Positions 35,601-50,600 of a stretch of DNA of 64,000 nucleotides are shown piece by piece. A model generated the notes under the pieces. The model saw nothing but the letters and a program-made list of their open reading frames with translations. It had not been told where the DNA came from and did not search any database. Both the position numbers and the translations under genes were made by a program. Every line of letters begins with the position of its first letter. The stretch's first letter is position 1. The stretch is from Euonymus europaeus (Eukaryota; Streptophyta; Magnoliopsida; Celastrales; Celastraceae). The stretch spans positions 6,944,001 through 7,008,000 of the forward strand of contig OY756960.1 in NCBI GenBank assembly GCA_963580455.1. Reading direction: 5' to 3'.

Positions 35601-38600
35601 CAGAAGAGATCGCTTAACCACGAACCCAAAACTTTCGCAACCACCATACTCAACCACTTCAGAACTTGTGCACACTAGCGCACACCACTTGCAAACACCT
35701 GTGCACACCACTTGTGATCATTTGGCTAATCCATTTTTTAGGAGAGGGAATTGTGAAAACTATTTGGTTGCTTGCTTTTGTATTACCTGTTTTAGTCTGA
35801 TGCATTATTGAATTTATGTAAGCAATTTTTTTTTGGATAATAAAATTGCTTTAAAGGGCACCAAGGGTGTGCTGTCCATTGCCCAACTACAAAGCAGAAA
35901 ATCTAATTCAAATCAGATGTCAAGTATATTACATCAAATAAAGACAATTTATCATAACCGAGTAGTATGTAGAGTATGACTATCTATCTGTCTCCATACT
36001 TGGGAGTTATTTCTATCCTTTGAAGGCCCCCATTTTTTTTCCGAACGATATAGAGATGGCTAGGGGAACATTGGAGATAGATGATCACAAATTCTTTCAA
36101 TTCCATCCTCGAAAGAATTTCCTACCACTTAGCCGATTGTTGTGATCTTGAGGGAAATCTCCCTAGGCTGATTGGCCCAAGAGCAAGGCAGAAAGACACG
36201 TTGGCTTTATTGCATACAAAACAATGATTTGAAAAGTGAAATCCTCTCCTCTGAAGATTATTAATTGTTAAAATCCTCTCCCAAGTGCATTCCCCGGAAA
36301 AAATAAAGCCTTCTCTAAATGGGGTTCTATTCTTCCAAATTTCCTGCCAAGGCCCTTCTTCCCACTCCCATAATCTTTTGCAATGGCCTTATAATGTCAA
36401 ACTGATAGTCAAGTTAGCTCTCAATCTCAAGAACAACTATGAGCTCATGCTCTAAGTGTGTTCATTTCACGATATTCTGACAAAATTGCCGCCTACAACA
36501 AAACCAGCCAAGCAAAAAGAAAGAGCCAAAAGCCCTAACGAGGCGCAAAGACACAAACACCCTTCAAGAAGACATAAAATTCCATAGAAATTTGGTATGT
36601 CAAACTTGACGTAGTTTCCGGCTGTATAATTAAAATTCCTCTTAGGTTTGTTATAGGTCTCACAATTAAGTCTTGTAGATAATTCTTGAATTCTGCTTTG
36701 ATTGTCTTTGTCTTGAAATTCCAGTTGATGAGTTTCTTCCACAATATTCTTGCTACTGCCTGGTCCTTCTTTCTCAAAACTAGCTTCTTATTTTGTATCA
36801 CCAACAAGTTTGTTACACAAGTAGTATACACGCTCAGAAGTACGTTCAGTTATCTTCTGCCCCCCGCTCCCCTCCCTCTAGAAGTAAGTTTAGTTATCTT
36901 CTCGATGTTAGGACTGTAATTTATACTACTTCTTGTTGCATAAACAAGTTAGAGAAGTTGTATGTTACTCAAATCCGTGCTCTCATACCAACTAATGTGG
37001 TTTTTAATACTTGTATATATTTTGTTTAGGATCAGAAAACTAACCCAAACTAATCCAAATAAAGAATCCAAGGAGTGTAATTCCCAATTCCTAGATTTTA
37101 AAAAACTTACATAGAACTTTCAGCAAATATGAACAAAAACTTGAAACTTCTAAGTTCAAAAAATTTGGAAACATTAAGGATTTTCTAATCCTAGACAAAT
37201 GTAATGACTTAAAAAATCTCTATATGAAAGAGAAACCATCTCCATAAAGGATTCCTTGACTCTTAAAAAGAAAATTAGAAAAGAAAAACAAAATTAATGG
37301 ATTCCTGCATCAGGGCAGGAGACAATATACTAGAAGCTTAGCAAGAGAGCTCTTTATAATAGTTAGACGACCTCCGTTCAATGTTTTGTTGTGTATAAAA
37401 GGCACATACAACTATTAATATGCTCGTCGCGGACCCAAAATTTTACTAGAATAAATCTTTTTCCTTTTTGGAATTTGTAACTTTTTTGCATTCAACCCAC
37501 CTATGTGGATGATATGATCCCACATCGGAAGATGTGGGTGTGAAGGTGCGGCTTATAAGGGTGCCGCTGCCTTCAATGGTTACCCAGGTTTTCTTGTGGA
37601 AGGGCTTAGGCTTTTGAGGGACCAAGGGGCTGCGGTCCCTGGGTATGGGCTCGTGGGCCTGCTGGCCCATGGGAACAGCTCAGCCCATGCGTGCATGGGC
37701 CGGGGTTGGGCCTGGATGCCTTGGTGGTAGGCCTGGTCTTTATCAGTGGACTAAACCACAAATACCAGCCATCACGTGATAACCCCTAATATCAGTTAAA
37801 TCCAAGTTTCCTTGGGGGAGATTTGAACTCAAGAGCTCTAATTTTACTTCTGGTTCTAGAGTTCCCGTCCTTTACCACTGTACTACCCATCTTCAGGTAG
37901 GAATAAACCATTTAGCTGACTTCAACTGACTAGGTCACTTATGTTATCAAATAAAAATGTCTCTTAAATTTGTTTAGTTATGGATAGAGTAAGAGTATTT
38001 TGGATGAATGATTATAGATGTTTTAGTGACCCTTTTATATTAGTAGTTAGACTCCTCGTAGGTAACTAATGTCACCATAATCTGGAGTAGGGTTTGGGCA
38101 ATAAAATAACTTTATAAGGAGTAATGAAATAGGTGAGGCATAAACTTCATAAATATTTAATTTCAACCTTTGAAATGCCCGAAGTAACATACTCAATGAA
38201 TGAAAACTTACGTAAAGTGAGACCAGCAAGCCGTTTGACATAAATTACGTAAAAAGTGAGACTTAATAAAATCTCAAAAATCTCTATATGCGCTCCCAAA
38301 GAGGAGTAAAATGAATTTTAGACCAGGAATCAATGCTTCTTTAGCTTTTGAATCAACTTTTTCTTGAACCTATTTTTTCCTTGTATCTTCACCTTGACAA
38401 TTATGACTGTATGTCCATTTATAGAGTGATCTTCTTCAGCAGCTCCATTTCATCATCCGAGCCATGTCCCAAACTATTCGGGGTCCGTTTATAATTATAT
38501 GAATCCATAAAAGAAATCAATGAGAATCCACTTCATGAATTCTTCTCTCTCTCATTTATCACTGCATCAGTGTCTATCTTATCTTGTGATCTATCTATGA

Positions 38601-41600
38601 TTTAAGATGTTCTTCTTCCTAAATTATGGGTCTAAAGTTTAGTTATTTACAAGTACACGTATACGGACTTGTTTGCATTACCACTTATTGGAATGTAAGG
38701 AATGTAACTGTACAAGGGTATTCTGGTATTTACCTAATCAATGTACATTTTGATATAATGAGAAAATTAGGTCTTCTCTGTGTCAACAGAGGAGAACCTC
38801 CAAAATCTAGGTCTAAGTTCTCTGTTTCAATATGGTATCGGAGGGCAGGTTCTCGTCCTTCTGGTTCTTCCGCAAGCAGTCAGCTTCTGGTTCTGGTTTG
38901 GTACTTCGCGAGTCTCTGGTTCTTCCACTTGGTTATTCCGCAAGCAGCTGCTGATTCTTCTTCCGCGCGCCTCGACCAGCGCGGCCCTCGCGATTGACGC
39001 GAGCTTCAGGTTCTTCCCGCGCGCGAATTTCTGGCTTACGCGCGCTTCTGGTTCCGCAAGCAGCTGTTCTTCCGCGCTCCTCGACCAGCACGGCTCTCGC
39101 GATTGACGCGAGCTTCAGGTTCTTCCCGCGAGCGAGTTTCTGGCTTCCGCGCGTTTCTGGTTCTTTCGCGCGTCTCTTCCGCTCGCCACTGGTTCTTCTG
39201 CACGCCTGGGTCACTCTGGCCTATCGTGACAGCTTCCGGCTTGAGTTTTTTTTTGGTCGTGCAAATTGTTCCATTGACCTTGTAAGTCTGTGGTTCTACT
39301 TCTGACACTTTAATTTGTGCTTGCTGGTGGAGATTTTGTCAATATGTCTGTTACTACTACCGGTGAAGCCTCTGGTGTCAGCTCCAAATCATCTTCTGGT
39401 CATTCTTTTGATAATCCTACTCTACAGATCAGTCCTGTCAAACTTGATGGCACAAATTACTTGACATGGTCGAAATCTTGCCTGCTTTTTATCAAAGCTA
39501 GACGTTTATATTCTTATCTCGATGGGAAACATAAGCGACCAGCCCTCACTGATCCTGGATTTGATGAATGGGATGCTACCAACTCTCTTGTTCTCTCATG
39601 GCTCAACTATTCGATGATACCTAGTATTTCTAAGGGATACTTGTTGTTTGATGAGGCCTGGAAAGTGTGGAGTGCTGCTGCCCAAACATATGCTAAACTT
39701 GGTAATGACTCTCAGGTATACAATATTCGTAAACAGCTTCATCAGTTTAAACAAGGCTCTTTCTCCATCACTGAGGTTTTTACTGAAATGAGCAGTTTGT
39801 GGCAAGAGTTGGATTTCTATCAGGATTTTACAGCTGAGTGTCCTGCTGATGCGGCCAAGTTTCATCAAATGGTTGACAGGGAGCGAGTATTTGATTTATT
39901 GGCTGCTTTGAATGAAGAGTATGATCCTATCAGGGTTCAAGTCTTGGGAAAAACACCGTTTCCCTCATTGAGGGAGGCATACTCCCACATTCAACAAGAA
40001 GAGAGTCGTCGTGGTGTTATGCTTTCATCTGCCTCTGTTGAACGATCTGCATTGCTGGTCCATCCTCAGACTCTTGATCCCAAGCCTCTTTTGCCACTTC
40101 CTGTCACTAGTGTGCCTCATCCCAAAGATCATCTACATTGTGATCATTGTGGGCGTCCCCGGCACACTCGAGACTCTTGCTGGAAACTTCATGGTCGTCC
40201 TACCCGTGGGAGAGGTGGTCGACGCCCAGGCCCGTCTAGGCCTTGGGCCAATGTTGCTGATGGTTCTGAGGGCAGTTACCCTAGTTCTACTTTATCTCCT
40301 ACTGAGGTACAGTCTTTGAAGACTCTTATGTCCCGGCTTCAGCATACTTCATCCAGTGATGGTAGTGCTTCTGCTCCCGCAGCTTCCTACCATGCCACTT
40401 CCCAATCGGACAACTCAGGTAATTCTGCTAGTCATACTGCTCCTAGCCCTTGGATTATTGATTCTGGGGCTTCGGATCATATGACTGGTATTTCTAGCAA
40501 ATTTGTCACCTATTGTCCTTTTTCAGGTAGGGATAAGGTTCGAATAGCTGATGGTTCTTTTTCTTCCATCTCCGGTCAGGGTTCTATAGTTTGTACTCCT
40601 ACTCTTCAGCTAAATTCTACCCTTCATGTGCCTAGTTTTCCTAGTAATCTCATTTCCATTAGTACTATTACTAAAGATCTGAATTGCAAAGTCACTTTCT
40701 TTCCTTCTTATTGTGTCTTTCAGGAGCTGAAAACAGGGAAAACGATTGGCTATGGTAGAGTTCGGGACGGGTTGTATTATTTGGCTGAGCCACCATCAGT
40801 TTCTGCCCCAGTGTTTGGTCCTTTAGGCCTTGTTGCTGCAGCTGCCCCTTCTTCTGCAGCCTCTATTATGCTTCTGCATCGGCGTTTGGGTCATCCATCT
40901 TTTGTTGTTTTGAAGAAAATGTACCCAACTTTATTTTCTCAAGTTGTTTTTGATACGCTAGTTTGTGATGCTTGTGAGTTTGCCAAGCACACCCGAACTT
41001 CTTATCCTTCAGTGGATAGTAAGAGTACTGAACCTTTTATGATTATCCATTCTGATGTTTGGGGACCTAGTGAAGTTATGTCTTTGAATGGTTATCGTTG
41101 GTTTGTGACTTTTATTGATTGTTATAGTCGCACTACTTGGGTGTATTTGCTCCAGTCTAAAAGTGATGTGTTTGTATGTTTTAAGCGGTTTCACAAACTA
41201 GTGTCTACACAATTCTCAGCCAAGGTCCAGATCTTGCGTAGTGACAATGGTGGTGAATATGTGAATGGTGGCTTTAGTTCCTATCTGACAGATCATGGAA
41301 TTGTTCATCAAACAAGTTGTGTGTATACTCCAGCGCAAAATGGTGTTGCTGAACGAAAGAACCGGCATCTTTTGGAAGTTACTCGTGCCTTGCTGTTCAC
41401 TATGAATGTTCCTAAGTCCTATTGGGGTGATGCAGTTCTTGTTGCTGCCTATCTTATCAACCGGATGCCTTTACGGACTTTATCCTTCAAGGCCCCTTTA
41501 GATTTGCTTCAAGGCACAAGTCTACATCGTGTTTCTCCCAAGATCTTTGGCTGTGTGTGTTTTGTCCATGAACATCGTCCCAATCTGCGGAAGCTGGAGC

Positions 41601-44600
41601 CTCGATCTATCAAATGTATATTCATTGGTTACTCTGCGACGCAAAAGGGGTATAAATGCTACCATCCTCCCACACGAAAGGTTTTTGTTTGTATGGATGT
41701 TACCTTTCGTGACTGGGAGCCCTATTTTTCAGCACCTCTTTCTTTGGAAATGTCTCTTAGGGGTGAGCCTTCAGCTCCGTTTAACTCCAGTTTGAGTTTG
41801 TCGCCTGATTTCCACATAGCTGGTACACCACTTTGCTCTCCGATTCCTGTCAGTGAATTGGATAAACCAGCCAGTGATGATGACCCTTCTAGTGATGATC
41901 ATCCAGAATATCAGACTCCTATGCGGCTGAAAAAGGATGATTTGATACAATATTCTCGGAAGAAGCCTTCCATCTTGCCTCCCGCTCTACTTACTCTACC
42001 TAGCCAATCGATACACCCTGAGTCAGCTTCCCCTACTACACCTGCTACTGGTAACATATCTTCTCCTTCAGTCTCTGATTCCTCTAATCTTCCCATTGCT
42101 CTTAGAAAGGGTGTAAGGTCTTGTACAGTGCACCCTATTTCTAACTTTGTTTGCTATGATAGATTATCTTCTCCATATCGAGCCTTTGTCTCCTCTATTT
42201 CTATGACTTCTGTTCCGCAGAATTGGCGGGATGCCTTGGCTGATAATCAATGGAAGCTGGCCATGATCGAAGAAATGCAAGCTTTAAAGAAAAATGGAAC
42301 ATGGGAATTGACTACCCTTCCTCTAGGAAAACAATCGGTGGGCTGTAAATGGGTGTATACCATCAAATACAAGGCTGATGGTTCTATTGAGCGCTTTGAG
42401 GCTCGATTAGTGGCGAAAGGCTTTACTCAGACTTATGGCATTGATTATGCTGAAACTTTTGCTCCTGTTGCCAAGATGAATTCTATTCGAGTCATTCTTT
42501 CTTGTGCTGCAAATCTGGGCTGGAATTTGAGTCAGCTGGATGTTAAAAATGCTTTCCTTCATGGCCTTCTTCGTGAAGAGGTGTATATGGCTATTCCTCC
42601 AGGCTTTGAGTGTGTACAGACTGCAGGTAAAGTTTGTAAATTGAAGAAGGCTCTTTATGGCCTCAAACAATCGCCCCGGGCTTGGTTTGAGAGATTCCGC
42701 CAGGTTTTATGTCTCGCTGGATATATTCAGAGTGGGCGAGAACATACATTATTCACCAAATGGGTGGATGGGAAAATTACTATTCTGATTGTATATGTGG
42801 ATGACATTATTCTTACTGGGAACAATCCCGTGGAAGAACTCAAGATCAAGAAAGTCTTGGCCACGGAGTTTGAAATTAAAGACTTGGGGCCTCTTCGATA
42901 CTTCTTAGGTGTTGAAGTTGCTAGATCGAATGCAGGGATCTTCATCTCTCAAAGAAAATATGTTCTAGATCTCTTACGGGAGACAGGTATGCTGGGTTGC
43001 AAGCCTAGTGATACTCCTATTGAAGTTAATCATCGTCTTGGCCGTCAGGTGGGCAAGGAAGTTGATAAGGAGCGGTATCAAAGGCTTGTGGGTAAACTGA
43101 TATATTTATCCTATACTCGTCCTGATATTGCATATGCTGTTGGTATTGTCTGTCGCTTTATGCATTCTCCTCAAGAACCTCATATGGAGGCTGCCTATCG
43201 AATTATTCGTTATTTGAAAGCAGCTCCTGGTAAAGGCTTATTGTTTTCTAAGAATGGTCATCTAAATATTGAAGCCTATACTGATGCGGACTGGGCTGGT
43301 TGTCCAATTGATCGTCGATCCACCTCTGGTTATTGTTTCTTCATTGGTGGTAATTTAGTTTCTTGGAGGAGTAAGAAACAGGGTGTTGTGGCTCGGTCTA
43401 GTGCTGAGGCCGAGTATCGGTCTATGGCCCATGGTGTGGAGGAACTTCTATGGCTTCAGCAGTTAATGTGTGACCTTGGTTCTACTTCTGATCAACCTCT
43501 TCGTCTCTACTGTGACAACAAGGCTGCTATAAGCATTGCCAACAACCCAGTTCTTCATGGCAGAACTAAGCACATCGAACTGGATCGCAGCTTTATTGAA
43601 GAAAAGATTCGATCTGGACAGCTTTGTATTCCTTTTGTGCCATCTAGCGACCAATTAGCTGATATTTTCACTAAAGGGCTAGATGCAAAGACGTTTCATT
43701 CTATTCTTGGCAAGATGGGCATGATGGATATTCATGCTCCATCTTGAGGGGGGGTATTGGAATGTAAGGAATGTAACTGTACAAGGGTATTCTGGTATTT
43801 ACCTAATCAATGTACATTTTGATATAATGAGAAAATTAGGTCTTCTCTGTGTCAACAGAGGAGAACCTCCAAAATCTAGGTCTAAGTTCTCTGTTTCAAT
43901 ACCACTGATCAACCCAAGTATTATTTTGCAGTGTATTCTAATGCTGACATTTTTTCTTTCAACCACAACTTTCTTATCTTTTGCTTATTGCGTAGGTCTG
44001 GTAAAAATATTTTTGTTTATATGAGATTTATCCATATATGGCCATGTACCATGAAGCAGATACACGAAAGCCTTGGAGGTTATTAAAAAGTTACACAAGG
44101 AACAAGCACAAGAGATAAAGACATACAAGCTGAAATTGGAGAATCTTCAAACCTTGAAGGATGCTGCATATAAGGTTTTTATGCTAATATTACTTTCCTG
44201 TTCTATACCTAGATAATCCTGATTATTGAATGGCAGGTTTTCCCTTTTTTCATCAGTCCCCATGCTAGTGACATTATGAATTTCTTGTCAGCTAGTTTTC
44301 TTGGCAAGTGATACCCAGTGTCGTAAACATTAAAGAGACTCTGCCAATAATTAACTATGGAGATCTTCAACTTAAACAGGGAAGGGTGTCTATTAGTGCT
44401 GAAATGACTGATTTTTATATCAGTGCTCTTGAGCACATCTATTTGGATTGTAGGAGGCGGAAGGTTCTTATTTAGACAATAATTTATCTGTTTATGTAGT
44501 TTTTCATAAACCCTATGGAATGACAAAACTGGATCATTTTTTACTGTTTCAGTTGGTAAAGTACCCTTTTAACTGTTTATGCTCTGACTTGTACGCTAGC

Positions 44601-47600
44601 TGTCAGAGTTGCCTCGCTTTGATTAGTTTGCATTTGGCGCTCTGCATGATGTTTTTCCCTGTTCCATTAAGTTCCTATTTCTCAAATGTGTATCAGTTTT
44701 GTTTCTCACTTCTCTGGTTGACTTGGCTGATTGTTTTTATTTCATGAGTCCTTTTAATGCTCTTTACATATTAGTCTTCAATGTCATTTTGCACAACTTT
44801 TTCTTCTCTTGAACGACAAATCCAAGCGATGAGGGCTATAGTTTTTTTTCATGGCATAAAAGAAGCTTAGCATTGCATATAACTTGAGTTCTTGAATCAC
44901 CACGCTATTAGTATGTTATCTCTCTCTGCTTTTTGTGAAAGGTTTGTACTTATTATGTTAATTTTTTGAGGGAGAGGGGAACTCTTGCGCCTTGTGCAAT
45001 TGATAAGGAGCAGAACATCCCTAAACCACTAGAGCTCTTCAATTATATCTCTCATGATTGCATCACTTTGTAAATGATCCCTTATTGCTACAATGCCTCT
45101 CACTTGTATTTTTTGTCTGCATACGCTATTTTCCTCTACATTTTTTCTTCTTCTTATGAAAGGTGCTATCATGATTCTCATAGTATTATAGTAATATAGT
45201 ATGATGTTGCTTAACTTGCCTTTGATCTGCCCCCAGAAACAGAGGTCTACTTTTCCTCTACATAAGCTGTTGCACTTGCAGTTGCTATAATTCAGATGAT
45301 CTGACGAAGGATCTGGTGTTTATTTTATGATAATAACTGATATAAGGGTTTTTTTTTTAATTTATATGATTTTTTTTTGTACAGCTTCGGGAAAGCATTG
45401 CTCAGGATCAAGAAAAACGAGAATCTGTAAAAATACAAATGCTGGAGTTAGAAAATTACGTCCAAATTGCAGATGGTAAAATTCATCATGCTGAAGCAAC
45501 TCTGAAAGATTTGCGAAAACTACAAGATCAAATATCAACCAAGACTGCCGAAAGGAGCACTTTGTTTAAGGAGCTGCAGAAACAATATGCTGCCCTTTCT
45601 GAGGAAAATGAAGGTCCTTTAATGCATATCTTGAGTAGAATAATATGTGTGGCAGTTTCATTTTTCCCTTCTTTCATCTCTTGTCATGCGTGTCTTCTCA
45701 CACAAGCTTGTGCTCTGTCTGTTTATACTCTTTGTCATGTCCATACTATCATGCTTATAAGAAATGATTCTGCTTATACTTTGGCTTCAAACAAAAGGGG
45801 GCAGACCCAGCATCCAAAATGAGGGGGAGGGGGGCAAACTTGATAGATGATTTTTTATTTTATTTTATTTTAAAAATGCAAGAAAATAAAGACGTCACGT
45901 AATAAATTCAGTAGAAATCACAAGAAGAAGATTAGCTGATTATGGGCTTTAGTTTAGGGCTAAAATGAGTATTTTGAAAAGGGTTTAGGGACATAGTTAC
46001 ATGGCCAACATTGGTCTAAGTGAGAAGAATAAATTGGGCCTAAGTAGCTGGGTCTAAAATTGGGCTTGAGAGTTGATTTAAGAAATTTAAGAAATAATTT
46101 GTTAAAGCAAAATATTATAAAGAAAAATCAGTAATAAATTAAGCTTGCTTGGGGGGGGGGGGGGGGGGGGGCGGGGGGAGGAGAAGATGGGGTGTGCAAA
46201 TACATAATTTCAGGGAGGGAATACTTATTTTTTTGATATATTAGATATACAAATTTCTTTTTTCAGGGCCCCCCGTAGAAACAACATGGGTCCGCCCATG
46301 CAAACAAATATGCAGAAGCGCAAAAAACTTATGATTTGCAAACAATGAAGTTAAAGATCAGTTTTTAGGGATGTAATGGAATAGGAAATTACTGGTGATT
46401 GCGAATTCCTTTTATGTCATCTATAAATGGTTAAATCAGAGGCAGTAGGAACTGGAAATGTGAGGTAAGAGTCTCTGAAGCCAATCCCCATTACCAAGCC
46501 TTGCTTTAGAAGACTAAGTGGTTCTTATAATTTCATCATCAAAGCCTGATTCCCAAGCAATTTTGGTTGAATACATGGATCCTGCTTCGCCATTTTGATG
46601 TAAATAAAAAGAACGGAGCAATTTAGAGATTTTAAGTTCTTAAGATTTTTTATGGGAACTTATAGGGCTTTTAATTTTAATTTTGGTGTTTTATTTTGTG
46701 TTCTTTGTACCAGGTAATTATTGGGTCAGTTTTATTGATTTTTCTTTAAATTTTAGAAGTAGGGGCAGTGTTATAATTTCCAAGTTTACTGGAAATTCAT
46801 TTGATGTTGATAATTAATATTATTATATTCTATTAGGGTATTTTACTAAGTCTGGTCCTAGTTAAAGTCATAGTACGATTAGCTTCGTTTTAGGAGTCAG
46901 TATTTTATTTGGTTTATTTTTTAGGATTGCCAAGGAGTCTGTAAACCTAATAAACCTGATAAAAAAAATCTTGTAATATTCTTTGTAAGCAGACATTTTT
47001 ATCAATTATTAAGAAATATGCGGTTATTCAACATTAGTCTCATTCATTCTTCAATTCTATACGTTCCCTTCTCTAGGTTGCTATTCTTTGTTGTGATTTA
47101 TTTTTCATACATCAATTCTTTTGGGCATGAACTGCACTTTCCTCTGATCTTATAGTGCGCATTCCCTTTTCCGTCACTTATCAATGTCCTTGTGGTCTCC
47201 CTCTTATGATTTTAGCATGTCCATTAATCCTCTCTATAAGAAGGTTCAGAAAACCAGATAAAGGGTTTCCACTTCTGTGGACTTTTTTTTTTTGAAAACA
47301 ATGACTTTCTCCCCAATTGCAATAGGTTGAGAAACTCCTAGAATATGACTCCAAACATCACGTGAGTGTTTAGTGATTGCTGGCCCTTTAAAGAATGAAA
47401 TAAGTTCTTGGAGTCTCTCTGAAGGAAAAAAATTGAAGAGATCCCGTTGCTTTAACTCCCCACTCGACCATTTGGCTAGGTAAGAAGGAAAGGAATGCAT
47501 GGACCTTTGAAGAAAGTATATCTTTGTTTATTTCATGCACATGTAGATGACAAACTTTGCTATGGTTTTTGGCTTAAAGAAGCAACTGTTTTATATGGTT

Positions 47601-50600
47601 CTACTTTCTTAGATGTAATGGATTCCTTGTCTTTAAATACTTTGTAGTTTGTACTTGAGTGTTGCTCCCCGTTGATCTTTTTGTTTGATGAATGTTACCA
47701 TTCAAAGAGAAAAGAGATGATGTATTTTTCTCATTTGGCAGATACTGATGAAGAGCTGAAGGAATGGAAAACCAAGTTTGAAGAAAGGATTGCAATTTTA
47801 GAAACTAAAATTAGCAAGCTGGATAGGGAAGTGAAGGACAATGAGGCTAAAAGTACTATTTTGAAGAAGTCAATTAATGAATGTATTTGGGAGATTGGCA
47901 AGCTTCAGACTGAAGCCGATGTAATGTCAATGGAACTGACATTTCAATTCTTGCTTGTTGTCTTATTCATGCAAAGTTTGTTTCTAATTCACTGCTATAA
48001 ATCTTAGGCTCACATGTCCTTGAAGAATGAAAGAGATTCCACCATTCAAAAACTTTTTGGAAGACATAATTTAGGTTCTTTTCCTTCTACTCCATTCAGC
48101 GATGAAGTTGCTATGAACCTCACTAGTCGAATAAAATCAAGGCTGATGGAGCTCGAGAAGGATTTACAAGATAAGAAGGTGACTCTTTCTGTTGTTTTTT
48201 TCCTCTTACAACCCTGCATATTTGCCTACACATATATTTCTTTTGTACTTCTGTGTGTAAAAATGCAGTTATTTCTAGAACATATTGAGTCTATGAACTT
48301 GATTGTAACTTTTCTAAGGTGCATTCATCTCAAGGATTCCATTTCAGATATCCAATGAAATTGAACTCAGGACAGCATGGGATTGCTACATGGATGCAAA
48401 TGACCGATGGCAAAATGTGGATGCTCAGAAAGAGGCTAAAGTAGTTATAAAGGTGTGTGCTTTAGTAAATGTCATTCAACTTTTGGTTTCTTTTTGTTTC
48501 ACACAGTCTATGTTGCTTGTCATTCCATACAGAGTGGCATTATCAAACGCATTGAAGAGAAGGAAACTGAACGGGATTCCCTTGAACTTCAAATTTCGAA
48601 TATTAATCTTTCACAAATTGATGAAAAAGAAAAGAACCTGGTGAGCAGGACTCTGTTCTATCTTATTGATCTGGATTTGCATCATTATTTTTAGGAGGCA
48701 AGGCCCTGTTTACCAGTAAATACTTCTGATAATTTTTTTAGCGAATCGAGGTTGAGAAAAAGACCGACCAGCTGATCGAGAGAGAATTCGAGTCAACCAT
48801 ACGGCAAAAGCAGGGTGAGCTATTTGACATCGAGCAACAAATTAAGACTCTTAATCGGGAAAAAGAGGTCATGGATGGTGATTCTGAGGACAGAGTGAAA
48901 TTATCTGTGAAGAAGGAAGAGATTGAAAACCACAAGAAGAAGCATAAGAAGATGTAAATTATATTTTTCTTTTCTGGTCCTGGTTTTCCATTTCAAGACC
49001 TTGTATCCTTTTCTGTTCGTTTGCAGTATTCTGTGTAGTAGTTAATGTATTCTTCCTCCCCCCTTCTTTCTCTAAATATGCTTTTTTAACAGAATTGATG
49101 AATACAAGGATAAGATTAGAGGCGTGCTAAAAGGGAGGCTTCCCCCTGACAAGGATTTGAAGAAGGAAATAACTCAAGCAATAAGGTCATTTTTTACTAG
49201 TTTAATTTTTCTTTAGAGACACCTCAATAAGAAGTCAATGTTGTTCCAGCTTCACATAAAGTAGGGTTCCAGTTTCTGGCATTTTTTGAATGGCAAATTT
49301 ACATCTTTTAAGTTTTAATTGATATAATTTTTGGCCTACGAATTCTTCCTCTTCATTTGTTGTTTCATTATTTCTTCTGCACCTCTTGTGTATCAATGGT
49401 AAAAAGAAGGTAAACAACTCCCATGCTCCATGCTCCATGCTCCTGCAGTTGAGATGGGGTTGGGGAAGGGCAGGAGCAAAGTTTATGCAGTCTTATCTCT
49501 GTGATGCGACTGTTTCTTGAAATTTTGAATTCCTGACCTCTAGGTTGTGGTAAAGCAACCTTACCTCTGGGTGAACCCTAGAACTTGTGACCTCTAGGTT
49601 GTGGTGAAGCTACCTTACCACGGATTCAAGAGTTATACCTCCATGTATTCCATGCTGCTTGATTGTTTAGCAGTATTTCTCTCTTATTGGTTGGGGTATC
49701 AACATGCAACTACATGTAATATCATTTCTCAATCTTATTATCATTAAAGATTACTTTTGTTATAATTCTGCTTATGTAATTGAAAATCTATTGATTTGTG
49801 TTTTTGTCTAATTGATTTAGATGATTTGTCTAAGCTAACTTAAAAGAAGGGGTTTTGTTGGCTTTGAGAAGTAGCATCCTCGTTTTGCTGACCAGACTTT
49901 TCTCATTCAATTTAAATAACTATAAATACATTAGTGTCTATTGTCGTAGCATTGGTCTTTTAACCCTCATAGTATCCCCACTTAGAACTTTGACAATCCA
50001 CGATCGTGATTATTGAAACTTGTCAGAGGTATTCAATTTAATTGCTAATTTTGTTGTCACTATACATTAGATAATATCTTCCACAGTTCACCATTTACAT
50101 ATTAAATTCATATGCCCTAGGAGATGCTCATACTCTCTGTGATGGCTCTAGATTTTGCTTGTGCAATTGGTATAGTGACTACAACTTGTTTCTTTCTTCT
50201 CCATGACTCCATGCAGTTGCACTAATAAACGTACAATATGCAGTTTTAGACCTTCCATATTCCAATGCCCTTGATTCAAAAATTACAGTCAAGGTTCTAA
50301 GAATTTGAGGATCCAATCTTTTGTATCTAAATGAGTTGAACAAGGATAACTGTGAACTGACTTGCCACATTGAGAACATGGCTATTATCTATTCATGGGA
50401 AACACAAATCAGTCTAGCAACAAACATCACTAAGATGGTCACTTGCCTCAGCGAGTATGCAAGTTTACACTCCAACAGATTGTTTTCCTTGGAAAGACCC
50501 AGGACATATTTCCATTTAAAAAACGAAAATGCCTTTGTCTGACATATCAAGTACTTGTTAAATAAAGTTTTCCACTTTAGCCAGTGTTGGTCTTCCTCTT

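Larger units (their letters stand above)
38686..43901 (+). mobile_element. complete young Ty1/copia retrotransposon in RAD50 intron 4
   Basis: 5,216 bp flanked by the 5-bp duplication ccact (38681-38685 and 43902-43906). The two 147-bp LTRs appear identical throughout, which indicates a recent insertion. The LTR ends are TATTG...CAATA, a non-canonical TA...TA pair instead of TG...CA. A primer-binding site, a single long gag-pol frame and a polypurine tract are all present. The element lies in the same orientation as RAD50. Confidence 0.95.

Noticed and set aside
39036..39308. Arg/Ala/Glu-rich frames on both strands of the copia leader
   Set aside because: They arise from the CG-rich tandem duplication and overlap each other; no domain.
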